DNA of 64,000 nt from Psilocybe azurescens (taxonomy: Eukaryota; Basidiomycota; Agaricomycetes; Agaricales; Agrocybaceae). A program made the translations under genes and the position numbers. Where the stretch lies: positions 186,001 to 250,000 of the forward strand of contig JAJIRX010000667.1 of the NCBI GenBank assembly GCA_023853785.1, read 5' to 3'. This document shows, piece after piece, positions 49,898-61,126 of this stretch. The notes under the pieces were generated by a model, which did not search any database, was not told the DNA's origin, and saw only the letters and a list, made by a program, of their open reading frames with translations. How positions within the stretch are numbered: position 1 is the stretch's first letter; every line of letters begins with the position of its first letter.

Positions 49898-51271
49898 CTA
49901 ACGCAATATGGGATGCAAATATCCCAAGAAAGTCAAGAACCACGATCGATAGAGAACGCCCCATCCCTCCTCCTTCACGATCCTCTGGAAACAATCCAAG
50001 AAATTGCGGTACGGTTTCTGCTCCGTGGTCAGACTAGTACGTAAAGAAGAAACAAAGCAAAGTCAGTGTCAGTGAAAAGATTCAATTGGGGAAAATGTCA
50101 AATGGGCAGGGGCACGACGCTTACTGCAGATACGACGGGGGAGCGACCGTCTTTTCGAAATCCCGCTCTCCTACGGGCTCGGGCTGTGCGGGCCCATGGA
50201 CGGGTTGGATAGCCAGGCGGGTGACGATCACATCCACGGGCGCCATGACCACCGCCATTCCCGCGGCGAGCAACGGGAACCCCAGCGCCCTCGCCACCTC
50301 CTTCCACATGATATGCTGGTACACCAGCTTCACGATCTCCGTCCACTTCATCCCGTCTTCGACCTCGAAGTCTGAGGTGAGACCTCCGACGTTTCTAGCG
50401 CATCGCGGATGTTGCGCACGACGAAGAAGTCGACGCACAGAACCGCGAGGAAGGGCAGGATCATAGTCGAGTGTTGGATGGCGCGGAATGGGTGATGTCG
50501 TTCGTATTCGGAGAAAGTGTTGCGATATATCGTCTTCGGTGCCCATAAGTGTAGTCTATGTTGGCTCACGATAATTCTACGTAGTCAAATGATTATATCA
50601 GCTCGCTATGTATATGGTTATCAGAACTCAGAATGAACTCGCACCTGTAAGTTGCAACAAGATACGGAATGTATAGCATGTTCCAGAGAAAGACTGAGTA
50701 ACCAAATTGCTGGTATATAGCAGGCCCTGGCGAGACATAGAAGCGAAAGAAACACAACGACAGAAACAATCCTGGAACTGCGACACATCCAAGTCAGTAA
50801 ACCAATAAATCCAGCCCTGCAGCAGTGTACTGAGCAGTCAACGATATGACGCACATATCCCTTTGAATGTTCCCTCAATTTTCTATAATACCCCAAGATT
50901 AGGCGAACAAAGTCAAGTCGGATAAAAGGCGCATCTGGACATACCTCCTCCCTCCAGACACTCTTCATCACTCTGAGAAAGGTAGGCGGTTGAGTCAACT
51001 CGGGAACCTGATTCGCGGACGCGTTGGTCCTATCCTCGGCAATTGCAAGCTGCACGACGTCCACCTTGGGGCCCGCAGCGGCAGCCTCGAGCTGAGCGAC
51101 ATCTCCCTCGGCGGTGGGAAGCGGCATATTAATATTGGTAGGGGTCGGCGGCAACGCTATCTCAGCATCCCCTACCAGCCCATGCTTGCTCTTCGGATAA
51201 TACGTCGCTCTGTATCTGACCACAGTCCCAATGACGGGGATGGGAATCAACAACAGAAATATCGATGCCAT
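49898..51271 (-). CDS. Divergent mitochondrial-carrier-like membrane protein
   Basis: Fungal membrane protein resembling the mitochondrial carrier family. The start at 51271 (MASIFLLLIPIPVIGTVVRY) carries a hydrophobic helix, then an Ala/Pro-rich linker and FLRVMKSVWREE, KIEGTFKGI (carrier-like matrix-helix segment). Middle exons hold hydrophobic segments (FGYSVFLWNMLYIPYLVATYR; HSTMILPFLAVLCVDFFVVRN). The best signature is APVDVIVTRLAIQ, a PxDxxxxRLxxQ carrier motif (about 50230), after ARALGFPLLAAGMAVV. The last exon reads KPYRNFLDCFQRIVKEEGWG then LYRSWFLTFLGYLHP, the second half of a carrier repeat. The frame needs one extra A at 50392-50394 (plus TTT) to read ENVGGLTSDFEVEDG. Substrate unknown. 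Repeat 1 is poorly conserved, so it may not be a true transporter. Confidence 0.75.
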
Positions 51272-52644
51272 CGTCTTCAGATTGTTACGCTCAAAAGCAG
51301 TTCAAAAGAGTGGAAGTTATCTGTAGTAAACAGTATGTATCAAAAGGTCAGAAGTTTCGTCAATGAGTGAGAGGGTTATTGAAGAGCAAGGATTTACACT
51401 ATACAAAATCGAAACACATCAGTTCTGTTGTTGCTGTTGCCAACTTTTTCCCAAGGCCCAACCTGAGGGAACACCACAGCGGCCCACCAAACCCGTAAAT
51501 TACCAAATCCATCGGAATATTCTAGTCCCTAATATTCCCACAATTCTAATTATACTTAGCCGCAATACACTGCTTGATCGATCGATCTGGACCGCACATA
51601 AGCTCACCGTGACCGACAGATCGGTTACCTAGTGCCAATAGCAGATTATCCAGATACCCTAGATGCCTAGATACGCCTTCAGATAACGATGTCGATGGGG
51701 TCGATGGAACCGATTGAGTGCGTACGTACTGCGTTGAGAATCTTTTCATCTACAGATGTCTGGACTGTGAGTGATCGGGCAAGAGTGGGCCAGCCACTTA
51801 CTAGTGTGTTGCACCTTCCTGGTACATACCTTCCATCTGGCACCAGAATCGCACCGGTCGCATTTCAAGATAGCATCTCATTTTCCCAGATTGTCCCACT
51901 AGACCCACATGAAAGGAGCCTCAATTTGTTTGATTCAGGGAGATTGTACTCCAGATTTCTCTCGTCTCTAGCAAAAAATAAAAAACTATTCATTCTATTA
52001 GAGTCAGAGGCGCAGAGCACATTGGCTGTTCTTCAAGCAGTGTAATGATTCTCGGCTTGCTTCAACAAAAGTCTTAATTCACGTAGTAGACTGCGCAACC
52101 TCAATGCAACCTTGTTGATCATTGGGGTCTATGCTGCGACGCGGGGCGGAAGAAAAGATGATGGTGTCATATAGTGCGTAATATTCAACAAAAGAAGACT
52201 CCATGGACCTCATGGGGTTACTGTCGCCCATCCTAAATGGAATCGCCTTCCAAAAGGTCTTGGCGGGCGCTAAAGACCTCGAAAGATCGTATCTGCTAGG
52301 TTATTATATCCGAAAGTGTTCGCCGAAAAGCATCAGCGCCTGCGGCTATAGTCAGTGCCTTGCAAGACTATCGAAGAAGAAGTCGCTGTCATGTAAAAGT
52401 AATACGGCAACAATTACTAGTATTTAGAGGACAATCATACCAATCTTAAAGAATCCAGAGCTAACAAGGAAGAACTGCAGAGTAAATACTAAAGGCCAAA
52501 TTAACAAACTGAGGACGTAAAACCCAAAATACAAGAATATAGAATACATCCAAAATTAAAAGTAAGATACACCGCAAAAAAGGATGAATGACAAGAAAAC
52601 AATCCAACCGAACTACTAGGATCACTGGCATCACCCATATCACC
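51272..52644. other. 1.4-kb spacer, one unrecognised ORF
   Basis: No recognised gene. An intact + strand ORF with a true ATG (51689-52045, 118 codons, begins MSMGSMEPIECV and ends LAVLQAV) is reasonably balanced in composition but matches nothing I know. The rest is AT-rich. Confidence 0.4.
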
Positions 52645-53917
52645 TCACCCCCAGAAGCTCGCCCTCCTGGACCCCTTCAACTCGCTAAGCTTGACCTCCC
52701 TCTCCCTCTCATCCAGCGCAAGCGTCTGTCTCAGCGCATCGACCTCCGCGCTCTTATCCTGCACGCTCTGCGTGGCCTCGCGTGCATTCGCGCGTAAGAG
52801 CTCGAGTGTCTCCGCCTCGGCGTTCAGCTCCGCCTGTGCCGTCTCGTATTTCATCTTCGCGTTGAGGTACGCTGCTTCGGCTTTCTTGAACGCGTGGATG
52901 AGCTTGCCGTGGGATGCTTGTACGCGGGCCTCGCTCTGTTCATTCATTCATTCAAAAGAGAATAGTGAGCAGTGAATTATAGGAAAGATATGTGTTGAAT
53001 AGAAGCTGAATTTTGTTCTTACCTTGACAGCGTTCTTCTGCAATTGTTGCAGATTATCAAGCTCTCTGATAGCTATCTCGAGCGACTTTTTCTCAGTCTT
53101 GGCTTCCTGTTTAATAATCTTCGACAATTTCCTCCCGTTCTTCGCTAATGAACCGTCGTCAACACAGGTCTCACTCACTCTCCGTCGAAAAAAAAAAAGA
53201 ACAAGCACGCAAAAAACGCACCTTCATTCTTCGCAATCTTCGACTTCTGCTTCGGCGTCAGCATCACGTTCGCCTCCTGCGTGCGCACGGCAACATCGTC
53301 CCCCGACTCCGCAGTGGCATACGGGCCCGTGGTCCCCGCGCCATTCACGAACGCCGAGCCCGTGATCATGCGGCCGTCGCTCGCAGTGTGCGCGCTGCGC
53401 CGCGAGGTGGAGCGTCTCAGCGAGCCCCCTCCACCGCTACTGGTGGTGAACGTCGTCCCAGCGGTGGCGTGGCGGGTGTGGGTGTTGAACCCCATAGGCG
53501 AGGCTTTGCCGCTGCTGGGCGGGTTGCCTGCGGTGGTGTTGGTGTTGGTGTTGGTGGTTGGGAGGTCCTCTGCGGGAGCCAGCCCTCGGAGCCATTGGGG
53601 TGCTCCACGAGGGGTTTGAAACTGGTATTGGTGTCGATCTCTTTATTGGTATGGGAGTGGCCGTTGATCTGGCTAGTGCCCGCATCGTTGGCGAGGGTAT
53701 TAGGGGCGACGTCCGAATCAGCCGCGAACGCCTCTTCCTTCTGACTCAAAGGAGGCGCCGGCTCAGGTACGGGACCTACATCCTGAAGGGCATAGGCCGT
53801 ATTGGTAACAGGGGGCGGGATATCTTGTGAGGACTGCATTTGCTGGGTGGTTGGAGGGAGATACTGGGAAGCGTCAAAGTACACGGAACGTTCACTAGCA
53901 GGGGTATTGTTGAACAT
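52645..53917 (-). CDS. Ncp1-like coiled-coil protein
   Basis: About 390-residue protein like those annotated in basidiomycetes as DNA-binding protein Ncp1; the label is from memory and the function unproven. The start at 53917 (MFNNTPASERSVYFDASQ) opens a disordered Pro/Thr-rich half with PTPTPTPP. Then comes a Gly/Ser-rich stretch with RRSTSRRSAHTASDGRMITG, LTPKQKSKIAKNE, and, across an intron, GRKLSKIIKQEAKTEKKSLE leading to AIRELDNLQQLQKNAVK. A long coiled coil follows (LIHAFKKAEAAYLNAKMKYE, AELNAEAETLELLRANAREA), ending RRASFWG. One G is missing at about 53527-53528 (plus CC), restoring PPQGNPPSSGKASPMG. The Lys-rich helix could bind nucleic acid or membrane, an inference only. Confidence 0.65.
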
Positions 53918-54004
53918 GAATTTTAGCGTAAATAAATAAGACAACTGTCTGTCTCAGCCGCGTGGGTTATATATGGATGAGGAACATGACGCGTTGTTCT
54001 TTCT

Positions 54005-57000
54005 TCAATGGCTGCGTGTGACGTCATCACCACTGCTCCCGCTCTCGTGTTTTCTCGATGCCTCTTGCTCCGCCTCTTCTGACGATTCCTCTTCCGATCC
54101 GGACTCTTCTTCGCTTCCCTCTTCATCCTCCCTCCTCGTCATCATCGTCGTCTTCCTCCTCTTCGCTCTCCTCCTCCTCCACCACCTCTTTCTCATCCTC
54201 CGCATAGAATGAATCCAAGTCCATAAACTGCCCTTTCGCGCCATTGCCACTGCTCGGCCCTGCTCCCGTCGGCGTCAACACAATCGGCGGGGACGGCACA
54301 CCCACAACACCCTTTCCCTTGATCGCTCCCGTCGCAGACGAAATAGCAGTAGCCACCGGCGGCCCAGCCGGCTTCGCATCGTCCTCACTGTCCCTTAGCG
54401 AGCTCTCCACCCCTTTCTCAAGCCAGTCCGGCAGCTCCTCGTCCATTCCCATGAACCGATTCCCAGTCCCCACCTCCTTCGTCTCATCTAAATACGAGAT
54501 AGTTTAGTTTAATAATCTACATAGAGTAGACCAGCTTCCAGAAATGAATGTCACGCACCTGTTTTTGCCTTCCCCTCAAACAATACTAGCTTAACCTGCT
54601 CCCTCCTCAGCACCACCCCACCACGCTCCTCCGCGCCCTCTCCATTAAGATCAAGCCCCACCCCACCCAAAAGCGCCGACAACATCCGCCCGCGATCCCG
54701 CAAATCATAATTCACATCATACCTCGCCAACGAGAACACATACCGCGCCAGCATCCCTATCCTCCGATCAAAGGGCGACAACACGAACAGCTTCGCCGCC
54801 AGCGTCACCACCTGCAGCTTCACCAGCACGCTTTCCCCGCCGAACGACTTGGCCAGCTTGCGCAGCACGTCCGGCGCCCATTCCGCTATCCCCTCCGGTG
54901 CACCCAGCGCTCCTGGTATCGTCGTTGTCGCTGATGGCGAAAGATCCGCCCCGGCATACTGCCCCACGAGCCAAACCACGCACGCACGCGCCTGCCCATG
55001 CTTGATATCATCTATCCTCCTAGCCAAATGCGCGATGATCGACAACGGCGAGTGCTCAGAAGAACCCGCACTGGCACCCCCAAACTCATCCCGCGATGCC
55101 AATTGCGTCTGCACCAGATTCTTTAGTACCGTCACCGCGCTGCTCACAACCATGTCTGTGGGTCGCTTTTATGAGTAATTAAGATCTTCTAGGAGTTACT
55201 TTGAGATGACTTACCATACCGACTCTTGATCATCCTGATCAGTGCCGTCAGACACTGAGAAACAGACGCCGGTATCCTCCTTGCACACCGCCCAACACCA
55301 TCGATCGCCGCCGCAACAACCTCATCGTTCGTATCGTCCGCACAGTCCTATCCAAACGCATAAACACAACACTCAAATCCATCATCGACAAAATAAACAC
55401 AGTGAGAACGACTTACAATCAGTTCACGCAAAATCGCAGCATAGTTATCCACCGTCAAGACTGAAAGCAGCAGCCTGATCTTATCCTTCTTCACGGGTGT
55501 GAGGTCGTCTGAGCGAATGAGGAACCGTGTATAATAAGGGACGAACAAATCCTGTTCAAATAAAACAAATAAATTCTTCAGTATTCCTTCCAGAAGGTAC
55601 AGACAGAAGGAAGAAAGATGCGCATGCGGCTTACCGGTGCTGTTCTGCAGATGGTCACCAAATCAACCAAGACAACCCTCTCCACCTCTTTCGACGCATT
55701 CAAAAGACGCAAAAGCGGCTGCACGAACTTGAGCCAGTACCTCGCCGGCCCAGTGTAGAACAGCACTCGCGCGGCAGCCATTACAACAGCTGGGTTACGG
55801 CTCTGCAGCACAGGCAGCACAGAGTCCAATAAAAGCTTCACATCTTTGTCCAACTCCTCTTCATACCCAAACCCAAGCCCCTCTCCTCCACTCCCACCCC
55901 CATTCCCACTCCCTCCCTCTCCCCCAGCAGCCCCATCCCCACCGCCCTCGCCCTCCCTCGTCCTAACACACATCACCCTCACATACCGCACCAGCAACCG
56001 CATCACCTCGACCTGGCCCCACTCGTCCACGTCCACCAGCACGCGGCACAGGCGCCGGAAGTGCGGGTGCAGCAGCTCCAGGCGCGTCGGGCACACGGCG
56101 CTGAACGCGACCGCCACGCTGCCCAAAGAGAGCGGCGAGCGGTCGCGCAGCAGGACCTGCGTGATGATCTGGATCAGCGCCGGGAGGTGCGATGCGTCGA
56201 GTCTGCGGGCCCGAAAGGGGAGGGCAAAGGGGATGGGAGTTTAGTTAGCATTACCGTCAGCTGTAGCTCCTCTCTCTCATCGAAAAATCGAAAATCGAAA
56301 ACGAAAACCGCAGATGGCAGGATCCACCCCAAAAAAGAAGAAAAAGAAAAAGGTAACATGAAAAACTCACTCATAACACTTCGGAATCGCCAGCGCCGCC
56401 GCCTTCCTCACATACGGGCTCGCATCGCCCGCACACTTCCTGATCGCCAGCACCACGATGCTGCCGATCATCGGCACCCTGATCCCGCTGAGCACCCGGA
56501 GGGCCATCGCGCGGATGAGCGGGTTCGCGTCCGCGAGGTCGCGCTGGAAGGTGTTGATGGAGAGCAGCGCGAGGTCCGGCTCGTGCTCCGCGTAGCGCAG
56601 GAGGTAGATGTACACGAGCTTGCGGATCTCGAGGTTCGGCGAGGCGACGTTCTTGACGACGGAGGCGAAGTGCGAGGAGACGTTGCGGCCTTTTGAGATG
56701 AGCTGCGGGGTTGTTGTTGTTGTTGTGTGCGATTATCGAGGAAAGATCCCAGAAATACGAAAAGGAGGAGATGGGAGCATGTCAGTTTGACTAAAACTCT
56801 GAAAGGAGCGCAAAGAACAACGCACAGCTACGAGCCGCTTCATCGCGTCGAGCTTGTCCCTGTCGCTCATGCCCTCCAGCTGCTTGCGCAGCGTCGCGTA
56901 CATCTTATCGTCCGCAGGCGTCTCGAGCGCCGCCGCCGACGTGGCAATCGAGCCCAGCCCCAGCTCGCGCGTGCGCTCCGATATCGTCTCTTGGAGCCGC

Positions 57001-57056
57001 ATCCCGAAGCGCGTCGCGTTTTCGGAGAGGGTGTTGAGGTACGGGTTGGACGACAT
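54005..57056 (-). CDS. APL6: AP-3 adaptor complex beta subunit
   Basis: Large adaptin of AP-3, which sorts cargo from Golgi/endosomes to the vacuole. The start at 57056 ([20 protein letters not shown]) is typical. The armadillo-like adaptin trunk follows: [57 protein letters not shown] with [44 protein letters not shown] and [10 protein letters not shown] Gly/Glu-rich insert (about 55850-55950) interrupts it. Later helices include [17 protein letters not shown]-like [14 protein letters not shown], and [20 protein letters not shown]. The C-terminus is a hinge-like acidic/Ser tract. The reading ends at 54123 as written; removing one G at 54130-54132 extends the acidic-Ser tail to 54005. The ear domain seems absent or very short. 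Confidence 0.93.
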
Positions 57057-57817
57057 CGTTTATTGGTGGATGGTAGATGGTGCGGTGTGATGTGGTTGTG
57101 TCGCGTCGAGTATTGTTTATTCCTGGAAGTTTTGCGAGAGCAATCGTTGCGTCGTATCCTAAGACAAAGCGTCGTAGAAATAGCGGAAATCGATATCCAG
57201 TCTAGAGTAGTAACTAGAGCCCCAGAACCCAGAATCCGATCCAGAGTCCAATCTATGTCGATGAACAAACAAGTAAGTTCAAGGGGAACAAGCTATCGTA
57301 CTGTCCCTCGATATCAGTTTATGCACTCCGTGCGCACGACTGCCACACGACAAGAGCAAGTGTAAGATCGGAACGAACTCGATTTGCGCCAACATTTCCC
57401 TGCCGAGTGATTACGTCATTTATAGATGAGATCATCGTCTGTACACCCCTATTCAAATATTTACTGGCTCCTTATCTTCGCAGATGCACTACTCAATTTG
57501 TACTGAATTAGCAGAGTGCCCGTGCTGTAGAAACTCCTTAGGGTCTCTTTTTGAGAATGCCCCAGAGGTCCTTAGTGCGCCAAATTTACACTGTTAGACC
57601 TATTCTAATAACTTGGAAATTGTGCTTGATATAACTTTAAAATGGTCCACCCACTAAACGAGAGTCGTAAAGTAATGAGTATCATTGCAGTGGTATATCA
57701 GGCCAATCAATAGAAAGAGATGATATCAATGGATTAAGGTAAGATGAAGGCGAATACTGGGATAGAATAGGTCAGCAAGTTGGCCATTCTATCCGTGTTC
57801 TCTTTTCCAAGAAAAAA
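57057..57817. other. Spacer between AP-3 beta and F-box gene
   Basis: 761 bases containing the AP-3 beta promoter (left) and the F-box gene 3' end (right). No supported exon was seen. Confidence 0.45.
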
Positions 57818-59162
57818 TTAAACACGGGGATTTACTCGAATGAAGTCCAGGGAAACATTCTCGACCCTTTGTTTCCAAGGTTCTTTTGAAAAATGGTCTA
57901 TTCGTCCCCACGCATCGATCAGCCCAAAATTGACCTGTACGAGCGAAGATCAGCTAGGAGTAAGAACTTTATCCAGTAAGCCCCATACACCCTCCGAGAG
58001 TGTGTGGTCTGCCTCGTCAGGCTGATCCATACGAAATCGTATAGTTAAAATTTGGATCTGATTCTTTACGCCGCCTATCCCCTCTAATCCAGAGCATACG
58101 CTGCACAGGAGATAAATAGATTCCCCGAGGATGGAGATGCAAATTTCGAAATTGAAGCACAGCAACGTCTCTAAAGTTGTAGACATTGCTGAAAATAAAG
58201 GTGCTGCATCGGTCGCTAGACATGCTGAAATGTTTTCAATATTACCCTATCAAGGTAATCAGAAATTAGACCTTGTCTACATACCCCATAAAACAAGGCT
58301 ATGGAGGTGAGGAGTACACTCCAGAATCTTTCGAGTTAAAACAGCATCCGAGTCGGTTGCAGATTCGAAAAACATGGTGCTAAGGTTTCGCAAGTCCAGC
58401 AATAACCTTCCGTCCTCCACCTTTGGTTTAGATAAATTGACTGTTCTCCTAGTCATGTCTCTTGGAATGGTATTGAGAGTCAGAATACGAGGTCGAATTG
58501 TTCGGACTTGCGAAACATGCGGTGAAATAGTATCATCTTCCGCGAGGGAGATAAACCCAAGATGAAGATTTGAACATGAAATGAGGTCAGAGAAGAGTCC
58601 CATTGTAGTTCGAACTCAAACTCGAGAAATAGAGATTGTAATTTGTTGACATGCCTGATGGCAGATGGAATTGGTTCTATTTGAAAGTTTAGGAGAATAG
58701 CCGGGTCCAGCTCCTCCGAGGCCACGTCTATCCGACAGAAAACATAGTGTAGATCCTGGACGTAATCCGTGATCTCTGGTCTATCCGTGATGAATTGGAC
58801 AAATGAAGCAGCCAAAGGGAGAAAAATTCTCTGCTTTGCGTCATGCATTTCTATGAAGTAAAATATGTGTTTTCGACAGCGATTAAGAAAGAACTTGCAA
58901 GTCAGGGAACATGCCTTCAGGTTAGGGGGTTGGGTTGTGCACCATAATGGATAACGGTTGTCGTCAATGGACAGATATTTTCGGTAATCTCTTGGGGTAG
59001 GACCTCTATGATTGAGGCCATGGTAGTATCGCAATGCAAGTATTATGTACCGAAAAGGGAACCGAGCTGTGAGGCGTTCAGACCAAGTTGACACTCGAAA
59101 GAGTGGTGGTGGTGTGGGCAACAATTTGATGATTTTGCTGTTTGGGATGTCGGCCGATACAT
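57818..59162 (-). CDS. F-box/LRR-like hypothetical protein
   Basis: Basidiomycete F-box/LRR-type gene, probably a substrate receptor of an SCF ubiquitin ligase. The start is uncertain: an ATG at 59162 is the nearest good one but sits in another frame from the main exon, which begins KIIKLLPTPPPLFRVSTWSE. That exon has a Cys-rich F-box-like middle (PPNLKACSLTCKFFLNRCRK). One A is missing at 58603-58604 (plus TT), joining FEFELQ to MGLFSDLISCSNLHLGF. LRR-like parts are LTLNTIPRDMTRRTVNLSKP, LLLDLRNLSTMFF and LECTPHLHSLVLWG, then an intron. The final exons give DEADHTLSEGVWGLLDKV and VNFGLIDAWGRIDHF, ending RVNPRV. The gene may be real or decaying; leaning real because introns and frames otherwise hold. 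Confidence 0.6.
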
Positions 59163-59742
59163 ATTAGACGCAAACAAATGTAATACCATTATGACGTTCA
59201 ATTTGGCGTTCAATTTATCAAGATATCATACAATACAAAACTCCAGCAACACCTTAATGAGCAGTAAAAGTTTGTGTTTTACTCCTCCAGGACACATCAA
59301 AGAAACATCAAACTCGAGCAAACAAAATTTAGGGGCCGAAAACCGAATATGGATATTTAGTATTGCGCGCTCTTCCACGCTGTTATACGTTTGACAACTT
59401 GCCATCGCACCTTGGTCCTCTCGACCTTGCCTTCACGCTGTATTCTGAGCTAATTTGCTCCAACTCCCATATTTCTTCTAATCTGGCGTCGCTGGTTGGT
59501 GGCCAGTGGTCGGTGGCTACTGCCTCCAAAGCGTGTACATTCAAGGCTGTCCAAGGCTCCAGCCTTCTAGAAATCCATCCATCTGGACTCCAAGTATCAT
59601 GAAATATGGCCCACATCACACAGTAACAATCAAGAAAAGTTAGTGGTCAATATTTGTCACCTTAAATCCCACAGCTTATCCTCTCAACTTCCGTTTACAT
59701 TCGACAATTCTTGATACCTAGGACGCAGACCACCGCGAAACA
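59163..59742. other. Divergent spacer between two F-box/LRR-like genes
   Basis: 580 bases between head-to-head genes, so it should contain both promoters. No other feature was seen. Confidence 0.45.
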
Positions 59743-60859
59743 ATGGCCCTCCCAGGGTACCAATGGAGCTCATACGTCCTATTGTCGAACTCGTTCATGA
59801 TCGTGGGGCCTTATTCAATCTGCTTTTGACGTCTTCGGTTTTCAAATTTGAGGCAGAGCGCGTGTTATACTGCTCAATGAAAGACGAAGACAGGAAAACA
59901 CAAATGGGTTTTTTGAAGGCCGTTCTGCACAATTCAGAATATGCAGCTCACGTGTGCGTCTACCACGCACCAATTGGACGGATCCACAAGCACGATACTC
60001 TGTGGCGACGTCTGGGTACCGCGCTGCGATCAATGTGCAATCTGAAGGAGTTGGTCGTGGCAGAGTTCAGTTCGCCCTTGCTTCCGGCAACCCAGGACAG
60101 AAAATCCATACCTTTTGCACTTGAACGCTTTCAATGCCGAGTAGAATCTATTCATGATCATAAGCGTCTAGGCCATTTTCTTGCAGGACAGCCACAGTTG
60201 CTCAAAATCAACGTCGAGATGGTCCATGATGATCCAGCATACATCGAGCACTTCTCATCTACCTTCACTCCTAAACTGTCACTTCTTCGAGGGCCCCTTG
60301 AGGCCCTAAAAGCCTTTCTTCCAGAACGCGGAATAACTATGTTGGCATGGGAGACTGAGAGTTCAGACTTCTCCCCGGAATATCTTCCAATACTATCTTC
60401 CCTTGCTCCCTACTTCCAGCACCTAAAATACCTTTCATTTGGACCACCTGAGCCATCAGTTGACAAAGACACATATTTGTTACCTATAGCCCACCATTTC
60501 GGTTCCCTTGAATACTTGGACCTCGTTGGTTCCCGCGTAAGGCCAATTATTGCTTTCAGAATTGTACTGAAGTACTGACGTATTTAAAGAGTTGTGATAT
60601 AGAGGCTTTACAACGTATCCCTTCCTTAAAGGGTCTGACTATATCTATGGGTCGTGGTGTCGTTGTAGTTGCTCCTCCATCAACCGTGTCCGACATTTTC
60701 GCCTCTTGCCCTCGTCTACAATTTGTCGCCATCGAGCAGCTACCCGGTAAAAGGAGAAAAAAGGTTTTCAAAAGTTGGACCAGCCCACAAGTCCCACCAG
60801 CCATTTATACTATCACTGTGTCAACATTTCACCACATCTTTGAGTTATTACCCATTTAG
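59743..60859 (+). CDS. F-box/LRR-like hypothetical protein
   Basis: Second F-box/LRR-type gene, head-to-head with the previous one. The start at 59743 is MALPGVPMELIRPIVELV, read by adding one G at 59755-59757. This is an F-box-like opening (LPxELI...I.E), followed by RGALFNLLLTSSVFKFEAER and VLYCSM. LRR-like segments follow: LRSMCNLKELVVAEFSSPLL, ERFQCRVESIHDHKRLGHFL, GQPQLLKINVEM, PYFQHLKYLSFGPPEPS and LEYLDLVGS. The frame then changes at about 60540-60556 and continues TYLKSCDIEALQRIPSLKGL, then LQFVAIEQLPGKRRKK, ending ELLPI. That change is either a one-base loss in TTT at 60553-60555 or a 23-base intron (see findings). About 370 residues. Target substrate unknown. Confidence 0.6.
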
Positions 60860-61126
60860 AAGTTACTGGCACAAAGCATCTCGTATGAGGGCGATATATT
60901 GGCATTCGTCGTGTCTTCTCCTATACCTTACACGCTACCAAGTAATAATAATAAGACAGCCTACATGGAAAAATTAATTGCGTATACAAAATGCTCACGA
61001 AATAAGACTAACATAAAGTACTGATAAAACCTGTACTAGCCTGCGAACAACGGAAATGGTATATTGTTGGTATCTTCACGAAATATATGTTCCGATTCAT
61101 AGCGCCCCGTGGGTAAAGGACTCCAA

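Noticed and set aside
56061..56696. 211-codon + strand open frame
   Set aside because: Antisense to conserved AP-3 beta exons and rich in Arg/His from reversed codons.
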